From NCBI GenBank assembly GCA_026399735.1, contig JAPLQK010000082.1, positions 1 through 40,952 of the forward strand: a stretch of DNA of 40,952 nt, written 5' to 3'. The first letter of the stretch is position 1. Each line of letters begins with the position of its first letter. Of this stretch, positions 8,892 through 15,799 are shown piece after piece. The notes beneath the pieces are model-generated. The model was not told the origin of the DNA. It saw nothing but the letters and a program-made list of their open reading frames with translations, and did no database searches. The position numbers and the translations under genes are program-made. This stretch comes from Pseudomonadota bacterium (lineage in GTDB: Bacteria > Pseudomonadota > Gammaproteobacteria > Burkholderiales > Gallionellaceae).

Positions 8892-9755
8892 CTAACCGGC
8901 TTGCAGGAAGCGCACGGGATTCTGGGCAGAGCCCTTATAACGAACCTCAAAATGCAAATGATTGCCGGTGGAACGTCCGGTACGACCCACCTCGGCAATT
9001 TTATCACCACGGCGCACCACCTGACCCACTTTAACCAACAGCCTTGACGCATGCGCGTAACGCGTCACGATATCATTGCCGTGATCTATCTCGACCATAT
9101 TACCATACTGAGCATGGGTATCCGCATACACCACCACACCGCCGGCTGAAGCATGTATCGCCGTGCCGGGTTCGGCCATGAAATCGACGCCCTCATGCAT
9201 TGCGCTCTGACCTGTAATTGGATCCAGGCGCCAGCCGAAATTTGACGTATATACCCCTTCTGTAACCGGCATGGCCGACGGCAACATTCCGCGACTCAAC
9301 TGGTTTTGCATCAGCAATGTCTGCAACGCCATCAGCTTATCAGCCCTGTCGTCGACCAGGTACGTCAGGGAATCCAGTTGCTGCGACAAGCCGGCAGCGG
9401 ACAGCGCGCCCAATGTCACAAGCGGTCCGCCCTGTGCGGGCGGTTGATCGAACTGAAATTCTGAAGGCTTCATGCCAGTCAACCTAACAAGCCGGCCACC
9501 CAGCGCGTCCAGACGCTGCACTCGCGCCTGCATCTCACCCAGTTTTACCGCCAGCGTATCAATACTGCTGCGTTCAAACCGGACAGGTGCCACTTGCATT
9601 GCAGATTCTGTGCTGACCGACATCAACGATTGCAGGGCGAAAGCCGCCATAATAATCAAGCCGGATAACAGCAGTATTAAAAGTACGATTTGCCTGCCAC
9701 CTAAATATATACTGCGCGACTGTGTCCAGCGACTGGAAACTAGAATAACATTCAT
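8892..9755 (-). CDS. M23-family (LytM) endopeptidase, membrane-anchored
   Basis: A 287-residue protein with an N-terminal transmembrane anchor (residues ~22-45, IVLLILLLSGLIIMAAF). A periplasmic helical region of ~100 residues follows, then a C-terminal LytM domain. The zinc ligands are visible: HEGVDF (H-x3-D) and HLHFEV (H-x-H), so the peptidase is probably active rather than a degenerate activator. The family cuts peptide cross-links in peptidoglycan. Relatives sit beside secA and the dcw cluster in many betaproteobacteria. Its start lies 33 bp from the divergent dciA-like gene, so both promoters must be compact or overlapping. Confidence 0.88.
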   Translation of the reverse strand: MNVILVSSRWTQSRSIYLGGRQIVLLILLLSGLIIMAAFALQSLMSVSTESAMQVAPVRFERSSIDTLAVKLGEMQARVQRLDALGGRLVRLTGMKPSEFQFDQPPAQGGPLVTLGALSAAGLSQQLDSLTYLVDDRADKLMALQTLLMQNQLSRGMLPSAMPVTEGVYTSNFGWRLDPITGQSAMHEGVDFMAEPGTAIHASAGGVVVYADTHAQYGNMVEIDHGNDIVTRYAHASRLLVKVGQVVRRGDKIAEVGRTGRSTGNHLHFEVRYKGSAQNPVRFLQAG

Positions 9756-9788
9756 GCCTCCTCCTTATCTATAAGTGATCATTAGCCC

Positions 9789-10211
9789 GTGTCCCAACGT
9801 TTTAAATCCCTGATGAATGGCAATCCCCAATTGCGCTCGCTGCTCGATTCGGTGCAAACACTGACCGCACTGCAACAGCAATTCGCGCTGGTTGCCCCGC
9901 CTTATTTTGCCCTATCCAGCCAGGTATTGGGCCTGCATCAAGGTACGCTGAGCATCGCCACCAGCAACGGTACGCTTGCCGCAAAATTGCGCCAGCTTGC
10001 CCCGGAACTGGTGACAAAATTGCAAGACAGGGGGTGCGAGGTTAGCGGAATCAGAGTCAGGGTGCAAGTCAGCTATGCACCTGTTGTACACAAACCCCCG
10101 CCGCGCATCTTAAGCGGCGCTGCTCAAACGCAATTGCATGAGCTCAGTGCAAGCCTGAGCGACTCGCCTCTGAAACTGGCGCTGGAGAAATTTTCACAGA
10201 AAAAAGACTAA
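9789..10211 (+). CDS. DUF721/DciA-family protein (probable replicative helicase loader)
   Basis: A 140-residue protein with the DUF721 (DciA) fold in its N-terminal ~100 residues: LSSQVLGLHQGTLSIATSNG then LAAKLRQLAPELVTKLQ. DciA is the ancestral loader of DnaB helicase in bacteria that lack DnaC, acting at replication initiation in the cytoplasm. The family is recognised from this pattern and from the usual position beside secA and the M23 peptidase. The start is GTG at 9789. It is the only plus-strand gene in this part of the window and diverges from the M23 gene. Confidence 0.78.
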   Translation: MSQRFKSLMNGNPQLRSLLDSVQTLTALQQQFALVAPPYFALSSQVLGLHQGTLSIATSNGTLAAKLRQLAPELVTKLQDRGCEVSGIRVRVQVSYAPVVHKPPPRILSGAAQTQLHELSASLSDSPLKLALEKFSQKKD

Positions 10212-10228
10212 CAACTGCAAACCGGAAA

Positions 10229-10429
10229 CTACAAAAATACTTTCCACGCCACCAGGACATAACGCTCCAGCACAAACAACAAACCGAACACAATAATTAA
10301 CAATAGCGTGAAGCGCACCGTTTGCCAGGCAAATTTGAGATAGCGGCGATTGCGCGTGAAAATGTACATTCCGCCGGCCAGCACCAGTATCAATGCAACC
10401 AGAATCAGATACAAACGCAGAATCAACAC
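10229..10429 (-). CDS. Small two-helix membrane protein, 66 aa
   Basis: A conserved-hypothetical type of protein made of two transmembrane helices (about residues 3-23 and 41-62) separated by a basic cytoplasmic loop, FTRNRRYLKFAWQ. The start is GTG at 10429; a G-rich stretch just upstream may serve as ribosome site. It follows lpxC by 47 bp, with a perfect hairpin in between, and converges with the dciA-like gene. No function is known to me. The strongly hydrophobic composition and well-placed charges argue for a real gene. Confidence 0.65.
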   Translation of the reverse strand: MLILRLYLILVALILVLAGGMYIFTRNRRYLKFAWQTVRFTLLLIIVFGLLFVLERYVLVAWKVFL

Positions 10430-10450
10430 ACCACCACCCCCGAATTGTAA

Positions 10451-10470
10451 GCGCGCAATTTATTGCGCGC
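10451..10470 (-). terminator. Hairpin between lpxC and the small membrane protein gene
   Basis: GCGCGCAAT (10451-10459) and ATTGCGCGC (10462-10470) are perfect inverted arms with a 2-nt centre, 7 bases after the lpxC stop. There is only a weak T run downstream, so partial termination or mRNA 3'-end protection is more likely than strong termination. Confidence 0.45.
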
Positions 10471-10476
10471 GCATTA

Positions 10477-11382
10477 TTATGCCGCCTGCAGTCGTAAAAA
10501 TTCCGGTGCATCCGCCTCATCTTCAAACGTGACAAATTCCCACGCCTGTTCATCGGCAAGCAGTTCGCGCAGCAAGGCATTGTTAAGCGCGTGACCGGAT
10601 TTGAAGCCGGAAAAAGCGCCGATCACGGCATGTCCCAACAGATATAAATCGCCTATTGCATCCAGCACCTTGTGTTTGACAAACTCGTCTTCGAAACGCA
10701 GGCCGTCCGCATTTAATACGCGGTATTCATCCATCACAATCGCATTATCCAGACTCCCCCCCAATGCCAGACCCTGGGCGCGCATGTTTTCTACATCCTG
10801 CATAAAACCAAAGGTACGCGCGCGACTGATGTCGCGAATGTAAGAATGCTCGTTCAGATCAACCGTGACGTGCTGCTTGGTATTGGCAAAAACCGGATGC
10901 GCAAAATTGATGGTAAAAGTCAGTTTATAACCGTTGTAGGGCTCGAATCTGACCCACTTGTCGCCCTGTTTAACCTCGACCGTTTTTTTGATGCGGATGA
11001 ATTTCTTTGGCGCAGACTGTTCGACGATGCCTGCGGATTGCAGCAAAAAGATAAAAGTACCGGCGCTGCCGTCCATGATCGGCACTTCAGCCCCGTCCAT
11101 TTCGACAATCAGATTATCAACCCCCAGACCCGCAAGCGCCGACATCAGATGCTCGATCGTAGCAATCCGCACGCCGTTCTGCTCCATGCAGGTGGAAAGT
11201 CTCGTGTCATGCACCAGATGCGCACGTGCCTGAATTTCCTCGACGGGTTTCACGTCCATGCGACGAAACACGACACCGCTGTTTATCTGGGCAGGGCGCA
11301 AAGACAGCGTGACTTTTTCGCCGCTGTGCAAGCCGACGCCTGTCACACTGACGGAAGTTTTCAAGGTACGTTGCTTAACCAT
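10477..11382 (-). CDS. lpxC: UDP-3-O-acyl-N-acetylglucosamine deacetylase
   Basis: LpxC is the zinc hydrolase that performs the committed step of lipid A synthesis in the cytoplasm. From the ATG at 11382 the protein is 301 residues, close to the family norm, and begins MVKQRTLK like characterised LpxC proteins; a longer start at 11406 is possible. Zinc ligands are visible in [15 protein letters not shown] (His) and [18 protein letters not shown] (His and Asp), and the catalytic His is in [17 protein letters not shown] is also diagnostic. The gene is downstream of the dcw cluster but separated from ftsZ by a sulfide-metabolism island. Upstream lie a terminator-like hairpin and a possible promoter (see 11521-11606). 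Confidence 0.96.
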   Translation of the reverse strand: MVKQRTLKTSVSVTGVGLHSGEKVTLSLRPAQINSGVVFRRMDVKPVEEIQARAHLVHDTRLSTCMEQNGVRIATIEHLMSALAGLGVDNLIVEMDGAEVPIMDGSAGTFIFLLQSAGIVEQSAPKKFIRIKKTVEVKQGDKWVRFEPYNGYKLTFTINFAHPVFANTKQHVTVDLNEHSYIRDISRARTFGFMQDVENMRAQGLALGGSLDNAIVMDEYRVLNADGLRFEDEFVKHKVLDAIGDLYLLGHAVIGAFSGFKSGHALNNALLRELLADEQAWEFVTFEDEADAPEFLRLQAA

Positions 11383-11520
11383 CGGCTTTTTAAGTGCAAG
11401 TTTCATCCGGGCATTCTAACATACCGCCCAGGTGGCATTCCCATATCGCATTGAAAGATAGCGACGCGGCATGCCGGTTTCGGTGGTTCATGACAGCTCA
11501 TGCCCGCGTTCCTGCACCCG

Positions 11521-11551
11521 AAAAAAAATGGCTTGCGTTTGCACGCAAGCC
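11521..11551 (-). terminator. Intrinsic terminator
   Basis: On the minus strand GGCTTGCGT, loop GCAA, ACGCAAGCC forms a perfect 9-bp stem followed directly by A and eight T. This is a textbook rho-independent terminator. It ends the SQR operon read-through, but it also lies between the TTGACA promoter candidate at 11579-11606 and lpxC. Confidence 0.85.
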
Positions 11552-11578
11552 GAAGGGAGGGATATATATTAGAATCTA

Positions 11579-11606
11579 ATGATACTCTAATATAATTTTT
11601 TGTCAA
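11579..11606 (-). promoter_or_regulatory. Sigma70-like promoter upstream of a terminator
   Basis: On the minus strand a perfect -35 TTGACA (11606-11601) is followed after 16 bp by TATCAT (11584-11579). Transcription from here would reach the terminator at 11521-11551 after only ~50 nt. The -10 sits inside an AT-rich dyad. This is a candidate only. Confidence 0.4.
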
Positions 11607-11707
11607 CAATCATATTCAGAACTGCACCTGACAGATCCTCAAATCACCACCGGTGACTATTTCCCGGGATTAAACAAATTCAAGGTTCGGTCATGGATTT
11701 TGCAGAT

Positions 11708-11872
11708 TTAATGATGCGATTTCGACATTAATTTAAGTATTTTCAGATTAATAACGATAAAGCGTACCGTTTGCCATATGAGCGACGTCCTCATGTAGCG
11801 GGTAAATCCGGTCGGGGCTGGCGGGTAATAAGCCTGCTGGTAAGGTTCTTTGTTGGTCACTTTTCCTGACAT
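11708..11872 (-). CDS. Small SQR-associated protein, 54 aa
   Basis: An ATG at 11872 with a Shine-Dalgarno sequence (AGGAGC, 6 bases upstream) opens a 54-codon frame ending in TAA at 11708. It lies 27 bp downstream of the SQR gene. The product is hydrophilic at first, with a YYPPAPTGFTRYMRT segment. An amphipathic or membrane-associated stretch follows (SLIWQTVRFIVINLKILKLM), and it ends SKSHH. From memory, short proteins of this pattern accompany some betaproteobacterial sulfide:quinone reductases. A role in membrane attachment or assembly of SQR is inference from position and the amphipathic helix. Confidence 0.7.
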   Translation of the reverse strand: MSGKVTNKEPYQQAYYPPAPTGFTRYMRTSLIWQTVRFIVINLKILKLMSKSHH

Positions 11873-11899
11873 GTCTTGCTCCTGATAATTATTCGTAGA

Positions 11900-13357
11900 T
11901 TAATCCGGTATCAATGACCAGCCCGGTTTCATTTTTGCCTGGTAAATGAAAGCGTGGTGCAGCAGGTATTTCATCCAGTGGCCGGCCAATCCGATTTCAC
12001 CAAACGTCAGATTGATGTCGCGACCGTAATCCGGGTATTTCTCAAAGTTTGGCACAACCGGAAACACGGTCATGGTCGCAGCAGTACCCCTGAAGAAACC
12101 CGCTCCGGTAGAAGCCACGCAAGCCGCACCCATTTCCGCCATCGATGCTGAATGTGTTGGTTTTGGTGCGCCGTTAATCATATCGTTGATGCTGTGAGCA
12201 ACCGCCATCGCCATCGCAGCCGATGGCATGCCGGTTCTCGGTGCCGTCGGGTTAATCGGTGTTCCATTCGCGCTTTGCATCGGCTTGCTGATCAGATGAG
12301 GTGTCGCAAACGCAATGCCGACCGCAAAGATATTACTGTAGCCAGGTGTCTGATAGGTTTTTGGCCAGTCCTTCGCACTCCATTCCAGATAGGGGCGCGG
12401 GGTGTAATCGGCATCCACCTTCATAAAACCGTTGGGCGCAAAAACTGCACTGGTGATGTCCTCGCCTGCCTTGTCGTAGGCCTTCAGTCCGACGCCTGCA
12501 AAAGGCGGAATCAGCATCGAGAAATCGAATTCCTGCTCATGAAAAGTGCCATCCATAATTTCATAATGAATTTTTCCGGCTTCGACTTTCTTCACGTGAG
12601 CGCGCGTAATCCATTCGATGCCGCGCTCAACCATCAGCGATTCTGCGAAGGTTTTACCATTGGTAATATAGCCGCCGCGCTTGATATGCACGCCGCCCAT
12701 GCCGAAATCTCCCAATTCGTACTCATTGCTGAGCCAGACGATACGCGCCTTGTCACGAACGCCAGCCTCGCGCAAAACATGATCCACGTTATAGATATAT
12801 TCAAACGCAGCGCCCTGGCAGGTGCACATGCCATGCCCGGTGCCGATGACGACGGTGCAGTTTTTGCCTGCGCGCATGGTCTGGATAAGTGCCTGAAGTT
12901 TTTCATTCGCTTCCAGCGCATGGCTTGCGGTGCAAACGGATACCGTATGGCCGTGCTCGGGGCCCAGTCCTTCGGTTGCGCCAAAATTCAGTTTGGGTCC
13001 GGTGGCATTGATCAGATAATCGTAGGAAATATTTTCCTTCACGCCGGCTTTGTCAGCGTGAGTGTATTCCACGGATACAAACGGGGTTGCACTCTCGGCA
13101 TTGCCTTGCGGGTTGATTGACAGCGCACGGGCTTGCCTGAAACTCACCGAAGTTTTACGGTAGACTTCAGCAAGATCAAAGGTGACGTCCTCTTCTTTCA
13201 TCTGCCCGACACCTACCCAGATATTCGAAGGAATCCAGTTCCATTTTGCATTGGGCGAAACAACGATAATTTCGTGGTTTTTGCCCAGCAATTTATTCAG
13301 ATGCCTGGCGGCAGTGTGTCCTGCAACCCCCGCGCCCAAAATCACAATACGTGCCAT
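11900..13357 (-). CDS. sqr: Sulfide:quinone oxidoreductase-like FAD protein
   Basis: A 485-residue pyridine-nucleotide-disulfide-type flavoprotein. The N-terminal dinucleotide fold is IVILGAGVAGHTAARHL, and YDYLINATGPKLNF belongs to the FAD-binding framework. Candidate redox cysteines are in VSVCTASHAL (~158), MCTCQGAAFEYI (~185) and MGAACVASTGAG near residue 415, the spacing expected of SQR-type enzymes that oxidise sulfide and reduce quinone at the membrane. A basic, hydrophobic C-terminus (MKYLLHHAFIYQAKMK) is typical of the membrane-contact region. The SQR subtype is not assigned; flavocytochrome c sulfide dehydrogenase or another SQR-like function is possible. It heads an operon with the 54-residue protein and lies next to a rhodanese gene. 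Confidence 0.85.
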   Translation of the reverse strand: MARIVILGAGVAGHTAARHLNKLLGKNHEIIVVSPNAKWNWIPSNIWVGVGQMKEEDVTFDLAEVYRKTSVSFRQARALSINPQGNAESATPFVSVEYTHADKAGVKENISYDYLINATGPKLNFGATEGLGPEHGHTVSVCTASHALEANEKLQALIQTMRAGKNCTVVIGTGHGMCTCQGAAFEYIYNVDHVLREAGVRDKARIVWLSNEYELGDFGMGGVHIKRGGYITNGKTFAESLMVERGIEWITRAHVKKVEAGKIHYEIMDGTFHEQEFDFSMLIPPFAGVGLKAYDKAGEDITSAVFAPNGFMKVDADYTPRPYLEWSAKDWPKTYQTPGYSNIFAVGIAFATPHLISKPMQSANGTPINPTAPRTGMPSAAMAMAVAHSINDMINGAPKPTHSASMAEMGAACVASTGAGFFRGTAATMTVFPVVPNFEKYPDYGRDINLTFGEIGLAGHWMKYLLHHAFIYQAKMKPGWSLIPD

Positions 13358-13601
13358 ATTTTTTCCTCAAATGAGTAAATTCAGGAATACTACAAAAAAA
13401 TCGGCAGCGTAAAGTCTACCGAGGTCAGTTAGAAAAACAATGCAAGATGTTAAGCAAATAACTGTTTAATTATATATCAAGACGACGCCGCCACCACTGC
13501 GACATTATTTTGATGACGCCGGAAGTTTTCAAAAGGCGGCCGCCGATCGCGCCGATAAAACGTAATATCTTGATTTTACTTAGTTATTTACGAGAATTCG
13601 G
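13358..13601. other. Intergenic region between rhodanese and SQR genes
   Basis: 244 bp, largely AT-rich. It holds ATCAAGA (13476-13482) and TCTTGAT (13568-13574) as distant inverted repeats. Between them is a GC-rich block with GGCGGCCGCC (13537-13546), followed on the minus strand by TTTT, possibly a weak terminator for the rhodanese transcript. The SQR promoter should lie here, but I cannot fix one. Confidence 0.35.
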
Positions 13602-13985
13602 TTAACCGCCAAAGTCAGTATTATCCTTGTCAACCTTTTCATGATGAGCCACCCAGCCATCAAATCCGCCAGTCAAAGATAGAACACCTGTGTAACCCAT
13701 ACGTTGCAAATTGAAAGCAGACAGCACTGATCGTCCGCCGGTTTTACAAACAAGCAGAATTTCGGCGGCTTTGTTTGCCAACGCGGGATGGTCTACCGTC
13801 TTGAACTCAATCACTCCCCTCGGTATGTTTACTGCCCCCGGCAAATGAGCGGCTTCAAATTCAGCCGGCTCACGTACGTCAACAATCAGACTGCCTGCAT
13901 TGATATGCGCAACGGCTATGTCTATATTGATTTCCCTGACGTGTGGTTTGGCTTCGGCGACAAGTTGTTGTGGTGTCAGATACAT
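13602..13985 (-). CDS. Rhodanese-like sulfurtransferase
   Basis: A single rhodanese domain of 127 residues. The substrate loop LVCKTGGRS carries the catalytic cysteine that accepts sulfane sulfur. LIVDVREPAEFEAAHLPGA and GVLSLTGGFDGWV are standard rhodanese motifs. There is no signal peptide, so it is cytoplasmic. Next to SQR it probably handles the polysulfide or persulfide produced by sulfide oxidation; this is inferred from context. It starts at the ATG at 13985 with an AGGAGA Shine-Dalgarno sequence and lies 21 bp downstream of the truncated haemoglobin gene, so the two are likely co-transcribed. Confidence 0.9.
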   Translation of the reverse strand: MYLTPQQLVAEAKPHVREINIDIAVAHINAGSLIVDVREPAEFEAAHLPGAVNIPRGVIEFKTVDHPALANKAAEILLVCKTGGRSVLSAFNLQRMGYTGVLSLTGGFDGWVAHHEKVDKDNTDFGG

Positions 13986-14006
13986 GGGGAATCTCCTGTT
14001 ATAAAG

Positions 14007-14408
14007 TTAATTTTGGTTGCGCATATGATCGCCCACTTTAGCGAATGCTTCATACAATTCGGCGCGCAGCTGTTCGTCTTCGACTACGTCGTTAAGTGCC
14101 AGATTCATGCACATCAGCCATTGGTCGCGCGCCGAAATATCGATTTGAAACGGCAGGTGGCGACGGCGTAACATGGGATGTCCGTATTCCTGTACAAACA
14201 AATCCGGCCCGCCCATCCAGCCATTCAGAAATTTGAACAATTTGTCTTCCGAACCCTGCAGATTTTCTGCATGCATCCGGCGAATGCCATATGACTCGGG
14301 CAATTCATCCATAAACTGGTAAAAACGTTTTACCAGTTCACGTATTTTGTCTGCGCCGCCGATACGGTCAAAATGACTGCGCTCAGGCTGGTGTATTTCG
14401 GGCTGCAT
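14007..14408 (-). CDS. Truncated haemoglobin (group 2/3 type)
   Basis: A small haem protein of ~133 residues from the ATG at 14408 (AGAGGA upstream); a GTG at 14450 would add 14 residues. FDRIGGADKIRELVKRFYQF at the N-terminus and FLNGWMGGPDLFVQEYGHPM with RRRHLPF place it in the 2-on-2 globins, most like group 2. The histidine of GHPMLRRRH is the proximal haem ligand region. Such globins bind oxygen, NO or sulfide. Sitting upstream of rhodanese and SQR genes, it may protect or supply the sulfide-oxidising chain, which is inference. It is 178 bp downstream of ftsZ and probably has its own promoter. Confidence 0.85.
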   Translation of the reverse strand: MQPEIHQPERSHFDRIGGADKIRELVKRFYQFMDELPESYGIRRMHAENLQGSEDKLFKFLNGWMGGPDLFVQEYGHPMLRRRHLPFQIDISARDQWLMCMNLALNDVVEDEQLRAELYEAFAKVGDHMRNQN

Positions 14409-14486
14409 AAAATCCTCTTTGCCACATTCGGAATTAGCTTTTTTACTCACCTGATCCGATATTGAGCTTTACAAGTGAACACAATC

Positions 14487-14526
14487 AACGGGTTTTCCGA
14501 TTTAAATCAACATCATGAAACCCGTT
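14487..14526. terminator. Inverted repeat downstream of ftsZ
   Basis: AACGGGTTT (14487-14495) and AAACCCGTT (14518-14526) are perfect 9-bp arms. The loop contains a second palindrome GATTTAAATC. It lies ~60 bp after the ftsZ stop and before the globin gene, at the end of the dcw transcript. It lacks a clear T-tract, so it is a possible terminator or regulatory dyad. Confidence 0.4.
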
Positions 14527-14586
14527 ACCCTGTGCGTTCCTTCACGTAACAACTGCACCTGCGGGAAAGGTCGGCAAATCCTGTTC

Positions 14587-15741
14587 CTAGTCCGCCTGTT
14601 TGCGCAGGAATGACGGAATATCATAGGTGTCCACGCCGGATTTCTCCATCGCATCGACAGCGGCACGGCGGCCACTGCGCATGATGGTTGGCGTATCCAG
14701 TTCACCGTAGTTGACCGTGCTCATCGGCATATCGTGCGTGCCGGTTCGTTTCGCTTCTTCTGCGGTATAGACAAGTTCCGGTTTGGATTTACGCCCGCCC
14801 AGACCTGTTGCCACCACGGTCACGCGCAAATCATCGCCCATGGTTTCATCAAACACGGAGCCCAGAATTACCGTTGCTTCTTCAGCAGCGAATTGCACAC
14901 AGGCCATCACTTCGTCCATTTCCCTGAGTTTCAAAGAACTGGTGGAGGTGATATTCACCAGCACACCGCGCGCGCCGGTCAGATCCATGTCTTCGAGCAG
15001 CGGACTTGCGATTGCACGTTCGGCAGCGACCCTTGCACGATCAGGGCCGGAAGCTACCGCTGAACCCATCATCGCCATACCATTTTCCGACATCACGGTG
15101 CAGACGTCTGCGAAGTCGACATTGATCAGGCCAGGCGCATTGATCACTTCAGCGATCCCCGCAACAGCGCCTTGCAACACGCCGTTGGCAGCCTTAAAGG
15201 CTTCCGGAACCGTGACATCATTGCCCAGCACTTCCATCAATTTCGAATTAGGCACGATAATCAAGGAATCAACGTGCTCCTGCAGCGCCTTGATGCCTTC
15301 AGCGGCGAAACGCATGCGGTTGCCTTCATAAGCGAAAGGCTTGGTCACGACCGCCACGGTCAAAATATTCATTTCGCGTGCAATTTGCGCAACGATAGGC
15401 GCGGCGCCGGTTCCCGTACCGCCGCCCATGCCAGCCGTAATAAATACCATGTTTGCACCGGTGATCATTGCCTTGATGCGTTCGCGATCTTCTTCAGCGG
15501 CAGCACGGCCCACCGATGGCTTGGCACCTGCTCCCAGTCCTTTGGTAATCGCGGCACCGATTTGCAACTGCGTGTCAGCACGACTTCGATTCAGCGCCTG
15601 CGCATCGGTATTGATCGCGATAAACTCAACGCCCTGTACGCCCTGGGCGATCATATGATCTACCGCATTACCACCACAACCACCTACACCGATTACCTTG
15701 ATTACTGCATCCTGAGATTGTGCTTCCATGATTTCAAACAT
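14587..15741 (-). CDS. ftsZ: Cell division GTPase FtsZ
   Basis: The tubulin homologue that forms the Z ring. From the ATG at 15741 (AAGGGGA Shine-Dalgarno) it is 384 residues; a longer frame to 15762 lacks a comparable ribosome site. The GTP-binding signature GGGTGTG is at about residues 106-112, and the N-terminal nucleotide site IGVGGCGGNAVDHM at 17-30. The synergy/T7 region and a conserved C-terminal peptide ending DTYDIPSFLRKQAD (FtsA/ZipA binding) are present. It is the last gene of the dcw cluster here. A 17-bp palindrome lies just upstream at 15774-15790. Confidence 0.98.
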   Translation of the reverse strand: MFEIMEAQSQDAVIKVIGVGGCGGNAVDHMIAQGVQGVEFIAINTDAQALNRSRADTQLQIGAAITKGLGAGAKPSVGRAAAEEDRERIKAMITGANMVFITAGMGGGTGTGAAPIVAQIAREMNILTVAVVTKPFAYEGNRMRFAAEGIKALQEHVDSLIIVPNSKLMEVLGNDVTVPEAFKAANGVLQGAVAGIAEVINAPGLINVDFADVCTVMSENGMAMMGSAVASGPDRARVAAERAIASPLLEDMDLTGARGVLVNITSTSSLKLREMDEVMACVQFAAEEATVILGSVFDETMGDDLRVTVVATGLGGRKSKPELVYTAEEAKRTGTHDMPMSTVNYGELDTPTIMRSGRRAAVDAMEKSGVDTYDIPSFLRKQAD

Positions 15742-15773
15742 CGCCGTCCCCTTTAGTAACACAAAAATTCCAC

Positions 15774-15790
15774 TGGTCAGAATCTGACCA
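15774..15790 (-). promoter_or_regulatory. 17-bp perfect palindrome between ftsA and ftsZ
   Basis: TGGTCAGA (15774-15781) and TCTGACCA (15783-15790) flank one central base. It works as an operator-like dyad or as a 7-bp RNA hairpin. On the minus strand GTGGAATTTTT follows, so it could be an attenuator ahead of the ftsZ ribosome site. Confidence 0.5.
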
Positions 15791-15799
15791 CCCTAAAAC

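Larger units (their letters stand above)
11407..11707. other. Leader region of lpxC / trailer of the SQR operon
   Basis: 301 bp without a gene. It contains an intrinsic terminator on the minus strand (11521-11551), a TTGACA promoter candidate (11579-11606), and a 9-bp AT-rich dyad TATATTAGA (11565-11573)/TCTAATATA (11586-11594). The composition is AT-rich from 11560 to 11760, unlike the flanking core genes. Confidence 0.5.

Noticed and set aside
10194-10580. 128-codon minus-strand frame overlapping lpxC and the small membrane gene
   Set aside because: It is out of frame with two better candidates and carries no motif.
12152-13120. 322-codon plus-strand frame opposite SQR
   Set aside because: It is the antisense shadow of a well-supported flavoprotein; the product is rich in H, R and C with no recognisable motif.
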